Source: Fragilaria crotonensis
Taxonomy: Eukaryota; Bacillariophyta; Fragilariophyceae; Fragilariales; Fragilariaceae
NCBI GenBank assembly: GCA_022925895.1
Contig: JAKSYS010000601.1
Location: forward strand, 1 to 39,213
Length of the DNA stretch: 39,213 bases
Direction: 5' to 3'
Both the position numbers and the translations under genes were made by a program. The notes beneath the pieces were generated by a model. The model saw nothing but the letters and a program-made list of their open reading frames with translations. It searched no databases and had not been told where the DNA came from. Of this stretch, positions 26,520 through 37,961 are shown one piece after another; the stretch's first letter is position 1, and every line of letters starts with the position of its first letter.

Positions 26520-29500
26520 ATGGATCCGAATGAGTCAATTGCGGCCTTGAGAGACACCTTGAATAATCAAGGAAAATTCTCAAGTTGTCGTCCATTTCGG
26601 ATGTTGTGCGCCGTGATTGTGCGCTTTGATCCTTTACTCAATCACAGAATTTCTTCAATCATGGTACAAAGAATCGAGATCGGAAGTTCCCATTGGTATC
26701 ATCAGAGAAGGACTTGCACTGGTGTTGTCGGAGCTAGGGCCAGGGGATCCCAACCTGCGTTTGGCTTTGTTGGAAACCATCCGAAAAACTGCCTACGGGA
26801 GGCAGCAACTACTCGATATCCTTCCATATGCTATGCCTCTCGATGAGAATGAACGCGAAGTAGCGACAGACACGATTCTGGAAGTGTTCAGGGATGTCCT
26901 GCTAAAGGATTCGTCGTCATTGTTGCCTATCATTGGTTCCTTGTCCACTCTTTCCCTGTCGGATCAAGGACGTCAAGAGGCTTGGAAGTTGGCACTAGCC
27001 TCGCTTCCTGAAGCGGAACCGGAAGACTTACCTGTTGTGGTGCAATCCATGTTGCGAAATGTCACAGGAACGAACGAAGCTCTTCAAGCCTTTGATAGAA
27101 TTCGTGACGTAGTGGACGACTTTTCGTTAGTAGGGAGCCTAGTCTTGGCGGAGCTGCAGCACGAGAATAATGGTCTGCTGCTTTGTGACGCATACATGGA
27201 AATATTGGGGCAAATGAAGGCTTCAAGTTCGACTGATGTCTTGCAGAGAAACGATAGCCGCACGTTTGTGCATCTCGATCTGGTAGTGCTACTTGACCTC
27301 TATCAACGATCCCATTTCAAATCGAAGATCGAGTCTCTACTGGATGATACATTGCTTAACAATTCCTTTCCCTTCGAAGAACTTGTGGACTGCGTGCTAG
27401 CTTTGCGACACCGAGAGCGATCCCTGGTTCAGGAACGGATGCCTCCGGCAATGTTGAGCTGAGCCTTTTCCTTCTGCTTTCTCCCATTCGTTTGCCGTCA
27501 ATGGACACCAAAGTAATCCTGTCAAAAACTCACGCTTTCGTCATGGATCTGCACCGTCGACTTGACAGGGTTCGACAAGAGGAGCTAGTGCGATCCCTCC
27601 TGCACTTAGGGGATGAAGTTGCTTCCATCGTGGGGTCACGAAGGAAGCGACGTCGGATGGAAATCGGGTCTGGGGAACGTATCGATGCCACGTGCGACGC
27701 AGTTCATGGGCTCGTCCTCGCACTTGCGATCGACGACCCTTCGTCTGTCCTCAGGTTTAAATTCGTGCTTGTTGAGCGCTTGACCACCGAGAAACGAAGT
27801 TCCGGTTACAAAGAAGTATGCTCTATCCTGGTCAGTCTCTTAGATGGAGGCCTAGGTGGTGGCATAGACTCAACTGAGCTCATGATACTACTCCAAAAGC
27901 TCCTTTTTAGTTCTTCTGGTATCCGGAGTCAGGGGACTCAACAAGAAAACGCACACATGGTCGGTAGGGGATTAGTGCTTGCATCATGCATGGTGCAATC
28001 GAACGCATTGCCTGCGAATGACAGGGATTGCATCTTTCAATGGGTGCTAAAGATTATGTTGCCTTCCAATAGAAGGACGGTTGAGTCCGTGGTTGGCTCC
28101 AATGGACTTGACTTCCTTCAATTTGGGCGGCTCAACAGCGTGGGGGCTTGCCGATGTCTTTCAGCACGTCAAAATGATAATGGCTAATACAGGTCTGGTG
28201 CAAGTTAAAGAGGTTTACTTGCAAGCCAGACGCACGAACATCAGCCTCGCGTATACCGAGACTCCGTCTTGTTTCGTCAACTCAGCAAATGATGCGACAA
28301 GGAGAAAACGGCGAAACTTGCTTTTTTGTCTGAATACCTTTTTGCACTTTCGTGGGCTTCCGAGTCCAAACGATTGGGCCGGCGAGGTTAGCTGGGTGTT
28401 CACTCTCGTGGACACGTATTTGCACCAAGGGCGCAAGCAGTCAAACGAGGCGTTAGGTTCAAAGTGGTTGCCGGATGGCTGGTTGGAAGCGTCGATTGAG
28501 CTCCCCGCCTTCCCATTCTCGAGCGATGACAAACCTGACGACGGAGTTGCTTCTGTTTTGAAGAATTACGTCCTCGGCGAGATATCCCACAATTTAAGTC
28601 AGCTAAATCGGCTACGCATATCGCTGCTTGGGGACGATGACTTCTTGTCACGAAAGAAACATTTCGAGAGCCTCTTGCGCCTTGCCTTGGCGCTGCTTTT
28701 GAGCATTGGACTCTCGATCGCCGTGCTTCGAAACAGCTACGATCACTACGTGGGCCTTCAAGGCGTTGGTAAACTTACGGATGAGACTATAGGTCGCGAA
28801 CGTGTTGTGATGAATCTTTTGAAGTATCAGCTTCTCAAGATCTATGATCTTCACGATAGGTGGAATTCTTGTTGAATTTCGTTGAAGTACTTGCATTCGC
28901 GCTGAGGCGCCGCGACAAAACCGACGCCTCCGGATGCGACCTTCTCTCGCAGGAGAAGGTACTCTCTGAAGGAGCGTCACACGGCCGCGAAATTCTGTCG
29001 TCTCTGATGAGCAGATTGTCAACCCTGGATGTTGAACTCATTAAAGTTTGCATGCTTGGTGAATCAGACAACACTTTGCTCTTTCAAAAGGAAGCCCCGA
29101 TTAATGGCATGAAAAGCCATATCGACATGATTTTGCTGCTTAGGGTACAGATTTTGGAGCATTCGATTTCAGCTTACCAAGCACACAGGATTACAGTCTT
29201 TCTAAATCCAGATGTGTTGGGACATGCGTGTTTGGTTCTTGGCAGCCTGCTACCTATGATCAAACCGAATCCCAAGCAATCTGACAAAGTGGCAACTCAA
29301 CGAGTGTTCGACTTGGCCCGCTTGTCGTCGTCCTACCTTGAATACATTATATGTGCGCTGGACCGCGTTCTTCGTGAGCGAAAGCCGTCAACAGCCGGCC
29401 AGTGCGTCGTGATGTTGAAGGGTATGATACGTGGAGAAAGGATCACAATGAAGATCAATCAAACCTTGCAGCAATTCTGTTTGATCAGTTCCTACGTGAT

Positions 29501-30863
29501 CTCCAAGGGCTTGCAGACCCAAGTGTTGCACTTCAGGTCGGAGAGATCCTTGGCCTCATTGGCAGTCTCGACCCGACGCGACTTCTCAGGAGAGCACTAG
29601 ATGCATGCTGGCGTATGATGCACACAATCTACTCAGCACCGCCGACAACACTGAAATCGGGGATGTCCGCTATATTTGGCATAATCTCAAGCAAATTTCT
29701 TGGATTGGACAGAAACATCCACCCAGCAAGTAAGGTGCTGAGAGCTTCCATAGTAAAGTGCTCCACCAGCCAGTTGAAGGACTTCATATCCCATGAAACG
29801 ATTCGCCGTTCCCTCCTTCTGCTGTGGTCGTTGCTGTCACAACCTCTAGCGGCAAGTGGACAGGAAGCAGCAATGCTTTCAAGCCTCATCGATGACATTG
29901 AGAAGTACTTGCAGTGGCCAAAAGAGAAGGTCATATCAAACGACAGACGTGCGAAGTCAAAAACGACGCCTAATGTAGGATCGTTCGGCCTTTCATCGAT
30001 TCCCAGCTTGAACGGAGGAACACTTGCCATTTACGTGGAAATGACGATGCACATGATCATTTCAACATTCGCTGTTCTTGAGCCAGCTCGGTGCGTGGAA
30101 GGAAAGAGCCCTTTCTCACCTAATCGATTTTCCTCGAATTTTCGGTCGTCTCGTGACATTGACAGGAAGCAACCTGTCCCTCTTTCCAAGGCGCTTCGTT
30201 CAGCTTCTGATTAGTTGCTGCCACCATTTGCTAGATCTGACCATTTCACAAACACAGGCTTGCGTCGACTGGCGAAACTCGCAACCGCTCCTGACGTTTG
30301 CGGAACGGCAAGCAGGCAAGACAGACAGTGCTTCTGTCCACTACTTGGAAGCGTTTCTTCAAGATATTTGCGCAGCTTCGTGGGAACTGTTGTTTCATTC
30401 TGTGGTTTTGCGCGCAATAGCGTCGACCAATCGCTCGAAGGTTCCGGCCGAAAGGTAACGGCATTAATCCTTGCGTCTGAGCGCACTGCAAGTACGCTGA
30501 AGGGCATCGCCCTCTCTCACAATGTGGTGCCCGCTAATAATTTCTTGACGGAAAGGGAGGAGCGAGCCCATTCGTATGAGAAATGTGGACGTCAACGGCT
30601 TTGATGTCCATAATGACGATGATCCTGTTGAGCCAAGTTTTGCGAAACGTAAGAAGCGACGTATAACGCCTACTGTAGGCGGTGAACTCGAAGCGGATCG
30701 AGAGGCAGAATGTGAGTGGGATTACGACGAAGACCACGAATCGTCTGACGAATTTGGCGTTGTAGGAGATTGGGGCAGCGATGATTCGGATGAAGAATTC
30801 AATGAGTCATCGAGCTTAGAACTTGCGGATGGCGCGCTCAAACTGTTTCCAATGAGTCGATAA
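26520..30863 (+). CDS. FANCI: FANCI homologue (Fanconi anaemia ID2 complex), with about eight frame breaks
   Basis: The open segments together span about 1,450 codons, close to the roughly 1,330 residues of animal FANCI. They are all alpha-helical solenoid, then a very acidic tail with a basic patch (FAKRKKRRITPT) and SDEFGVVGDWGSDDSDEEF. By-eye matches to FANCI in the right order are EDLPVVVQSMLRNVTGTNEA, LDLVVLLDLYQRSHFKSKIE, ELMILLQKLLFSSSGIRSQ and FGRLVTLTGSNLSLF, the last matching a KLVKLSGSHL block near the animal C-terminus. FANCI clamps DNA with FANCD2 in interstrand crosslink repair in the nucleus. Frame changes lie near 26615-26640, 27440-27465, 28090-28140, 28855-28870, 29410-29460, 30070-30090, 30455 and 30575-30600. 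Segments between them are open for up to 280 codons with no internal stop, and no GT-AG introns fit. The ATG at 26520 may not be the true start. Confidence 0.7.
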
Positions 30864-30944
30864 GCCCCGTCCTTCGCGATGCATCTGGAACGTCTAGTAG
30901 ACAGCTTGCCAGGTCGAGATTTTAGTATGCTGCTCTGAACCACA

Positions 30945-30963
30945 TACCTGGTACAACCAGGTA
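30945..30963. repeat. Short perfect hairpin 80 bp downstream of FANCI
   Basis: TACCTGGT and ACCAGGTA form 8-bp arms around an ACA loop. It contains the CTGGTAC word that recurs in intergenic DNA of this window. Confidence 0.6.
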
Positions 30964-31464
30964 CGGAATGACAGATAGATTGGCGACTTCATGAGGAATC
31001 AAACCTACTGTTTGAGGTCTCAACGAACCCGCGACATGCGGTCACGATAAAAAATGATTGATGATGCCTTTCAACTCAATTAAGGTAAAGAAATATCTTT
31101 AGGTATCACTATGATGTGCCCTCCACGCTAATCCAAGTCTCCAAGCACTCTACTACTAGTACCTGAACTATAGACTCTACTCTAGAGAGAAAGGTAATAC
31201 AAGGTTGAACCCCAGGGGTGGCAAAAACCAAAAACTTTCTGAATCAAGATTTTCTTTGTTTTTGTGGCAAACCTACCGGTAGGCTTTGAACGTAGCAACA
31301 TGGTAGCTACCAGTAACATAATGCTTATACTCAGTCGTTGATGTCTATGGTACATATGATAGGTATACAACTCGAAACTCGAACGCTGTCTACTCAGGGC
31401 ATGTCTTATCGTGGGGCGTACATCTCTGATTTTTCGAATTTTTTCAAAAAAGCAATTCTTATGA

Positions 31465-31558
31465 GGGGGGGGGGGTATATCGGATCAGGGGGGGTCAGAT
31501 GATGTACCTTTTTGATGACCTACTCTAGGGTCACATTTGCAAAATCTGACCCCCCCCC
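31465..31558. repeat. G-run/C-run inverted structure
   Basis: An 11-G run (31465-31475) and a 7-G run followed by TCAGAT (31488-31500) face ATCTGA followed by a 9-C run (31544-31558). The last two form an inverted repeat of about 13 bp with a loop of roughly 43 nt. Confidence 0.8.
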
Positions 31559-31645
31559 ATGTACCCAGGGTCAGTACTGTATCAATTGCTCCAGTGGGAC
31601 TATACAGTGATCCTTCGTGTTTTTACTGTATTCTTATACAGTACC

Positions 31646-32033
31646 AGTTGCGGCAGACGGTCTACTGGAACCGGCTACTGTACTGTTGGACTGGCACTGT
31701 CCTACAGCCTAGTCGTTCCACGACTACTGTCCTGCTCCAACGACTACTGTCCTGCTCCTTCACACTATCTACTCTGCTGCAACGGCCATTGCACAGATAG
31801 TGTCGTCTCTAACGCCGATTGAGGTTTAGCAATCAAGGTGCTCCGCATCGCTTGAATTGCTACTCCGCGACCGTCTCTAAACGGACAGCGACCCCTGTCT
31901 GGAATCATTGCATGAGATCGATCTACTAGTTTAGATTATAAGTTTAGGATTTACTATTTGTGAAGACTGAACCGAACAAACCCTCACCCTAACAGAGTAG
32001 ACTCGCAGCTTCCGGCTCACGAGTCTCCCAACT
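31646..32033 (+). repeat. 5' LTR of element 2 (388 bp)
   Basis: Begins AGTTGCGGCAG and ends TCTCCCAACT, so the termini AGTTG/CAACT are a perfect 5-bp inverted repeat. It contains a 22-bp tandem (ACGACTACTGTCCTGCTCC twice) near 31722-31757. It matches 38826-39212 except for one T (TACTCCGCG here, TACCCGCG there). Confidence 0.93.
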
Positions 32034-32357
32034 GGTTATTTTGCCCAATTTAGACTAACCATCACACGCTTCCTCGCGGCAACTCCTCCCGGGACCTGCC
32101 AAGACGAAGAGAGCTCCGCTCCAGTGAGTTAGATCTACAAGGACTGCAACTATACTAGTTTCCAGCTAGTACTAGTCGCCTTCAGTTAAGCTTTCCAAGC
32201 AAGAACTAAGGTGCTTAAAGTCTAGCTTCCAGCTAGCTATCCACAGTTAAGCTGTCGGATCCACCAAGTCCTTTATCAAGTGCACCTGACAGCTCTTTCG
32301 AAGATCTCGCCGAGGACCTTGCACTTGTCACCGCTATCATCGAAACGTTACCTCCGT
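32034..32357 (+). other. Element 2 untranslated leader
   Basis: This lies between the 5' LTR and the first gag ATG at 32358. It begins with the candidate primer site. Several short CTAG-containing repeats (TTCCAGCTAG twice, near 32159 and 32227) are present. No open frame of note. Confidence 0.6.
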
Positions 32358-33775
32358 ATGTCTTCATCTGAAGCCGGTGCCGCTGACGTGGCTGTCAAGC
32401 CAGTCAACCCAATCATGGGAGATGTCATTCTACTTTCTAAAGACTCCTGGTCCGCCTGGACAGGAGAAACCCAAAGCCGATTGGACCGGTCTCGATCCAA
32501 GCGCGCCAACCGAATCCACGTCACCAAACCAGCTCCGTCCGGTCTTTGTCTCCGCGGCACAGAAAGGTTGCAATCATCGCCGCACTGGGATGACAACTCT
32601 CTTCAAGCCCGCCGACGACTTAATCTCCTTCCAAAACTCCGTCTGGAATCATTTGGTCGATACCGGAATGGACAGTATCGCGTACATCCCCGATCCGACC
32701 GATACTGAAAAGATGACGAACGTCGTTAAGTCACATGCCCGTTACGGTCCAGTCCGCTCAGCAGTTGATTGAAAAACAGCTCGAGCTCTATGACAAGTGC
32801 GACAAGACGAATGACAAAGCAGCACGCACGTACCTACTTGCGTCGCTCACACCGTTGCTCAGTAACAAGGTCACGGAGAAGCTCGACGAATCAGATCCGT
32901 TTCCGATTGTCTGGCTTCAATTCTTGAAGGCCATTCAATCGACCTCTATCGAGAGATTCGAAGACCTCAAGTCGTCGATCAAGCTACGCCTTCAAGTCAG
33001 TACCCCGGGAAAACTTGGAACAGCTCGCCGCCCAGTTCAGAAAGGATGCTCTCGAACTCACCACCGCCGGCCAATACGATCACAACTTGACGTTGTCGAT
33101 GATGAAGATTTTCCTCCTCGCTGGAGGATCGGGCAACGAAGACTTCCGCTTTCCACTCCGTGCGACCAAGCAGAAGCTCGAACAAGCTCTCCTTGACATC
33201 GGTTTTAAGGAGAAGACCGCTGCGAATGATCACATGAGCTCACTCAGACTCACGTACAAGGATATTTGCACTCAGGCCGAGGATACGTACCGTACCCTTT
33301 TCGATCGCAAAGAATGGCCACCGGCCAGGCACGCTCGTGATTCCAAGGCTCCGCCACCTGCGTTTGGAAATCTTGCCGTCGAGGTGAATGCTCCCATCAC
33401 CCGAGCGGAAGTTCTCACTTTGATGCAGAACAAACCCCGCGTCGGCGGCAGCCTAACGAAGAAACCTGGCAACTGCAACAAATGCGGGAAGCCAGGACAC
33501 TGGGCAAACGAGTGCCCTGACAAGCAGCAAAGCTCCATCCTCGTTCCCAACGCAATCAGAGCAATCGTCAGGCACATGTCAGTGCATCTCGCAAGCCTGG
33601 TTGGCGTTCCACGCCACCAGCTGCCGGTGCTCCAACTACAAAGAAGACGGACACCCACACGTTCAACTGGTGTGCTTCTTGCAAAAGGTGGACGACCACT
33701 CATTCGACAGAAACACACACTGGCGTCTCTCGAAACACCGTTTCCAATGGCACTCCTGCCGCAAGCTCCACCGCC
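32358..33775 (+). pseudogene. Element 2 gag with two zinc motifs
   Basis: ATG at 32358 (MSSSEAGAADVAVKPVNPIM). The capsid-like part runs through LYDKCDKTNDKAARTYLLAS and FRKDALELTTAGQYDHNLTL, with frame changes near 32440, 32740 and 33000. A classic CCHC knuckle, CNKCGKPGHWANEC, lies at 33474-33515. A second motif, CASCKRWTTTHSTETH (C-x2-C-x6-H-x4-H), lies at about 33671-33718 in another frame. Both would bind zinc and element RNA. Confidence 0.85.
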
Positions 33776-34400
33776 ATGCTCTCTCTTGTCCAAGACCCAT
33801 CGGTGTGGATCACAGAAACTCAGAGAATGCCAGACATCAGTGATTTGTTGTATGCCTTCTCCATCCTTCCGTTCTTCTTCAAAGTTGTCTTCCTTCTCGC
33901 CATGCTCCCTTTGGTTGGTCCGATTGTCTGGTTCGTTGACAGCTTCGTCGTTCCCATCCTCCTTCCGATCTGGCGATTCGACTACGCGATTGTGCTCCGC
34001 ACTCTTTCGACAAGCATCCTGCCATTTGTCGATCGCTTTCCGTCGTTTGTCGCCGACAACTACACCGCCTTCATCGCTCCGCTCTTCTGGGTTGCAGTAA
34101 CGAGTTACAGTTGGCGTCAACTTCGCACTGTCTCACAGCCCAATCTTGAAGGCCCTGCCGTACACGCGATGTCTCGCACCGAGTATCGTCGTCATCGACA
34201 CGAGTTGCTCCGCAACCGTCGTCGTCCTCGTGTCGTTCATCAGAGCATTAAGACGGAGGGTCTTCATCGGAAGTACCCTCTCAATCTTCGCTCGATGGGT
34301 CACTACGTCCGTAAACACCAAGCGCCAACGGTCGAGGAACAACGACTTCGCGACGAAATTCGCAAAATTCAAATTCGAGTACACGCCTTGAACGTGAAGT
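33776..34400 (+). pseudogene. Element 2 hydrophobic multi-span segment between gag and protease
   Basis: The open stretch beginning MLSLVQDPSVWITETQRMPD contains a continuous hydrophobic region of about 42 residues, FSILPFFFKVVFLLAMLPLV then GPIVWFVDSFVVPILLPIW (about 33845-33970). A further hydrophobic part, FIAPLFWVAVTSYSW, lies to about 34109. Two or three membrane spans are likely. A basic Arg-rich stretch (RTEYRRHRHELLRNRRRPRV) follows. This position between zinc motif and protease is not part of the standard copia domain set. No cleavable signal peptide is visible. Function unknown. Confidence 0.65.
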
Positions 34401-35290
34401 CAGTTTGCTCAGCAAACTCAACTACTACGATCCTACGCTTGAGTCACCTTGGCAACGTCAACAACAAGTTCCCGATGTACGTCGTGAGGAGGAAACCCGG
34501 TCAGATATGGTCAATCCGGTAATCGTGTTCGTCCGAACTTACATCCCAACTCTCCGACCGTTAATCGGGCAGCCGGCCGTCCATTTTATGGACAGCAAAC
34601 CCGACGTTCACCGGCACCTGTTGTACCTGATCGCCCAGCCTCCCGTCAGCCTCATACTGTCGATGCCAACGATGCCTACTACCGTCCTACTGACCCCGAA
34701 TACGACCGTAACTCGGTGGATGCACACATGGCTCGTATTGGTGCTCCAACTCTTCTCGAACGTCGCCTTATTGGCACCAAGTCGATTCAGAGCTGCGATG
34801 TCACCAGAGTCGACGTTCTCTGTGATTTGGGATTCTGGTGCCAGCGTCACCATCTCCCTGAGAAGCTTGATTTTGTCGGTCCTTTGTCCCGTCCCAGTAC
34901 CATCACTCAATTGAATGGCATCGCAAAAGGCTTGCGAATCGAAGGAGAAGGAAAAGTTCACTGGTCGTTCCACGACTCCACCGGCAAACTTCGAACGCTG
35001 AGCTCCCAGCTTACTACGTCCCAAAGATCAGAGTACGTCTCTTGTCCACTACCAGTCTTCTTCAGACGTATTCCGATGAAACGATCAAGGTTGAAGCGCA
35101 CCGATTGACGATGAGCGGAGTCCCCGACGATCCGAATCGATCACCAATTGTTGCACATGTCAATCCTGACAACAACCTGCCGACCTCGCAAGCTTATCGC
35201 CAGCCAGCCATTCTTCCTGCCGCAGAATGTCTCAACGCAACCATCTCCGCGGTCAACGAAGCGAATCTCAACCTCTCCGAACCTGAGAAA
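34401..35290 (+). pseudogene. Element 2 aspartic protease region
   Basis: The active-site motif FSVIWDSGASVTIS lies at about 34816-34857 (DSGAS at 34831). It is followed by LDFVGPLSRPSTITQLNGIA and KVHWSFHDSTGKLRTL, typical of copia proteases. The frame changes near 34440, 34860 and 35010-35050. When intact it cleaves the Gag-Pol precursor. Confidence 0.75.
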
Positions 35291-36330
35291 GAGCTCCTTC
35301 GTTGGCACTATCGACTCGGTCACATCAGCTTTCGGAAGATTCAGTTTTGATGCGCTCAGGTGTCTTAACCAAGCAACAACAAGCGAAAACTTCATCAAGC
35401 GGCATGTTCCTTGACGGAGTTACCAAAGTGTGCTGCCTGCCAGTATGGCAAACAGCATCGTCGACCAGCGCCTGGACGAGTCAGTACGGCAGTACGTGAT
35501 CGCGAAGGTGTTCTGAAAGATGGACACTTGGTTCCAGGACAACAAGTTTCGGTCGATCATTTTGTGAGCAGCACGAAGGGCAGACTCTTCACATCCGCAG
35601 GAAGGAGTCTCAACAGTGAGCTGTATTCTGGCGGATGTCTTTTCAACGATCACGCCTCTGGCTTTGTTCACATCGAGTTCCAAACTCATTTGAACACGCA
35701 CGAAACTCTGATGGCTAAAGAAAACTTTGAACTCATGTGCCGTGACCATGGCGTTATCCCGCAATCGTATCTATCAGACAACGCAAAGTGTTTCACTACG
35801 AAGGCTTTTACTGAGAGATTAAGTCTATTTGAACAGATTGTGCGATTTGCTGGTGTCGGTGCTCATCACCACAACGGCAACGCCGAACGCAGCATCCAAA
35901 CCATCATGTCCATTGCTCGGACGATGATGTTACACTCGGCCATTCATTGGCCCGACGTCGCCGACGCTTCACTTTGGCCAATGGCTGTGCAGCATGCTGT
36001 TTTCCTGCACAATCACATGCCAAATCAAGTCTCTGGCCTTTCCCCTGTCGACGTGTTCACAAAATCCAGATGGCAACAACATAAGTTTCATGATCTTCAT
36101 GTTTGGGGCTGTCCGGTTTATGTCTTGGACAAGTCGATCGCTGATGGAAAGAAGCTTCCGCGTTGGAAACCTCGCAGCACTCGCTGCGTGAACATGGGGT
36201 TGTCCAGCAAACACGCAAGCACCGTTCCGATCGTTCTCAATCCATCGACGGGCTACATCACCCGCAATTCCATATTGTTTTTGATGATTGGTTCTCGACC
36301 ATCACTCATCGCTTGAAAGTCTTCCTGACT
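35291..36330 (+). pseudogene. Element 2 integrase with GAG-pre-integrase zinc region
   Basis: LLRWHYRLGHISFRKIQ (about 35297-35347) and, one frame later, LPKCAACQYGKQHRRP (about 35417-35465) supply the HHCC zinc region. The catalytic core has Asp in QVSVDHFVSS (about 35554), Asp in SYLSDNAKCF (about 35780) and Glu in HHNGNAERSIQTIM (about 35885). It then continues with WPDVADASLWPMAVQHAVFL and VWGCPVYVLD, the usual end of copia integrase. The core, 35411-36316, is open without a break. Confidence 0.88.
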
Positions 36331-37960
36331 TCAATTCCCGCGCATGGGCACAACTCTTCGGCGAATCCTACTTCCAGTACCCATTCGACGACGAGGACGA
36401 AACAGAAATGTCGATCAATGATGATCCAACATCCGACGCCATCGTTGCCAACACACTTCGCAACATGGACTCTGTTGCGACTGCAATGGATACATCATCT
36501 CCACCGACTCCATTCCTGTTTCGCCGCCACCGACAACTCAGTTTCCAACTACGCCATCTCTCCTTGACAGCTCTACGCCTCCGCGCCCGATCTCGTCAAC
36601 GAGGGAGACAGTACATCAACAGCACGACGTCGTCGACAATTCCATTGTTGCTCCGACTTCGACGCCTGTTACAACGGTTGACTCGATTGTTCGCGCCCCC
36701 ACCATTCCCATTACTCCTCAGCACCTCCCGTTCTCCGACCTCGAAACTCCTCGCGCGCCGACTCCTTTGCCTACGCCTCCGCGTCCACCATCTCCGTCTC
36801 CGACCCGGATGTCTCCAATGGGGAGACAACATCGACGAATGATACGTCGTCAGCAAAGGAACCACCATCCGCGCCCGTTCGCTCATCTGCTCCAAGCCCA
36901 GCACCAGTCGTTCGTCATTCGCCTCGCCGTTCCACTCGCCAACGCAATGCACCTTCTCGACTCGGCTACGATGGAAATCAAGGCGCCGGATACTTTGTCG
37001 AACCCAGCGCTTGGATCTTTCAAGAATGTGGTTTTCTTGGTCCTCCGCTCGCTCAAAGCCTCTCTCTCCGATCCCGACACTCTGACGTACGATGAAGCGA
37101 TGTCAGATGAACCGAATCTCTCGAAGTGGATGGCAGCCGCTGCAAAAGAGATCGCCAGTTTGGAGAAGAACAAGACGTGGATTGAAACGGAAATATCGAA
37201 CGCCAAGTCTCGAATTTTACCGGGCACTTGGGTTTTCAAACGTAAACGGACACCCGACGGTGTGATAAGCAAGTACAAGGCACGGTACTGCGTACGAGGT
37301 GACTTGGAAGAAGGTGAACCTGAAACCTTCGCACCCGTGGTCGCGTGGAGCTCCGTTCGCCTATTTACAATCCTTGCTCTGACGCTCAATTGGGACACAA
37401 GTTCTATTGACTTTAGCAACGCATTTGTCCAGGCTAAGTTGGAAACGCCTGTTTGGATTCATCTACCTCGCGGATTCCAATCTCCACGTGGAAAGTCTAC
37501 GTGCCTACAACTTGTCAAAGTTTGTATGGTTTATCTGTCGCTCCGCGACTTTGGTTTGAACATGTTCTCGAGGCGTTCACCGATCAAGGCTTCAAACAGA
37601 GCACCTTGGATCCATGCTTCTTGTTCAAGGACACCATCATGGTCGTCCTCTATGTCGATGACGTCGGAATTGCGTACGCGAACGAGTCCGATTTGAATAA
37701 ACTACTCGACGGTCTCGAACGACGTGGACTACAGTTCACAAAGGAGGGCACGTTTACGGATTTCCTTGGCATTAAATTTGTTAAGGATGCTACGAATAAC
37801 ACCGTCACGCTCACCCAGAAAGGACTGATCCAGCGAATCATCGACGCCACGGGAATGTCTGACTGCAACCCAAATTGGACGCCAGCTATTCAACTTCCAC
37901 TCGGCATCGATCCTGACGGTGAACCGTACAATGAATCTGGAGCTATCCTTCCATCGTTGG
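36331..37960 (+). pseudogene. Element 2 linker and reverse transcriptase
   Basis: A Pro/Ser/Thr-rich linker of about 200 codons precedes the RT. RT marks: YDEAMSDEPNLSKWMAAAAK, EIASLEKNKTWIE, WVFKRKRTPDGVISKYKAR, ETFAPVVAWSSVRLFTILAL and SIDFSNAFVQAKL (first catalytic Asp). After a frame change near 37500 come CQSLYGLSVAPRLWF and VVLYVDDVGIAY, with YVDD at 37651-37662, then FTDFLGIKFVKD. All catalytic Asp residues are present. Confidence 0.88.
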
Positions 37961-37961
37961 A

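Larger units (their letters stand above)
30864..31645. other. Intergenic DNA between FANCI and copia element 2
   Basis: No gene recognised. It contains a hairpin 3' of FANCI (30945-30963) and a homopolymer G/C inverted structure at 31465-31558. Confidence 0.5.

Noticed and set aside
26520..30863. Introns as the explanation of the FANCI frame changes
   Set aside because: At the overlaps both frames run on without donor or acceptor consensus, and several changes fall within fewer than 30 nt, too short for the 56-99 nt introns seen here.
33272..34120. 282-codon minus-strand frame opposite gag of element 2
   Set aside because: The plus strand has clear zinc motifs and gag sequence here; the opposite frame is low in recognisable features and spans the frame change of the real coding strand.
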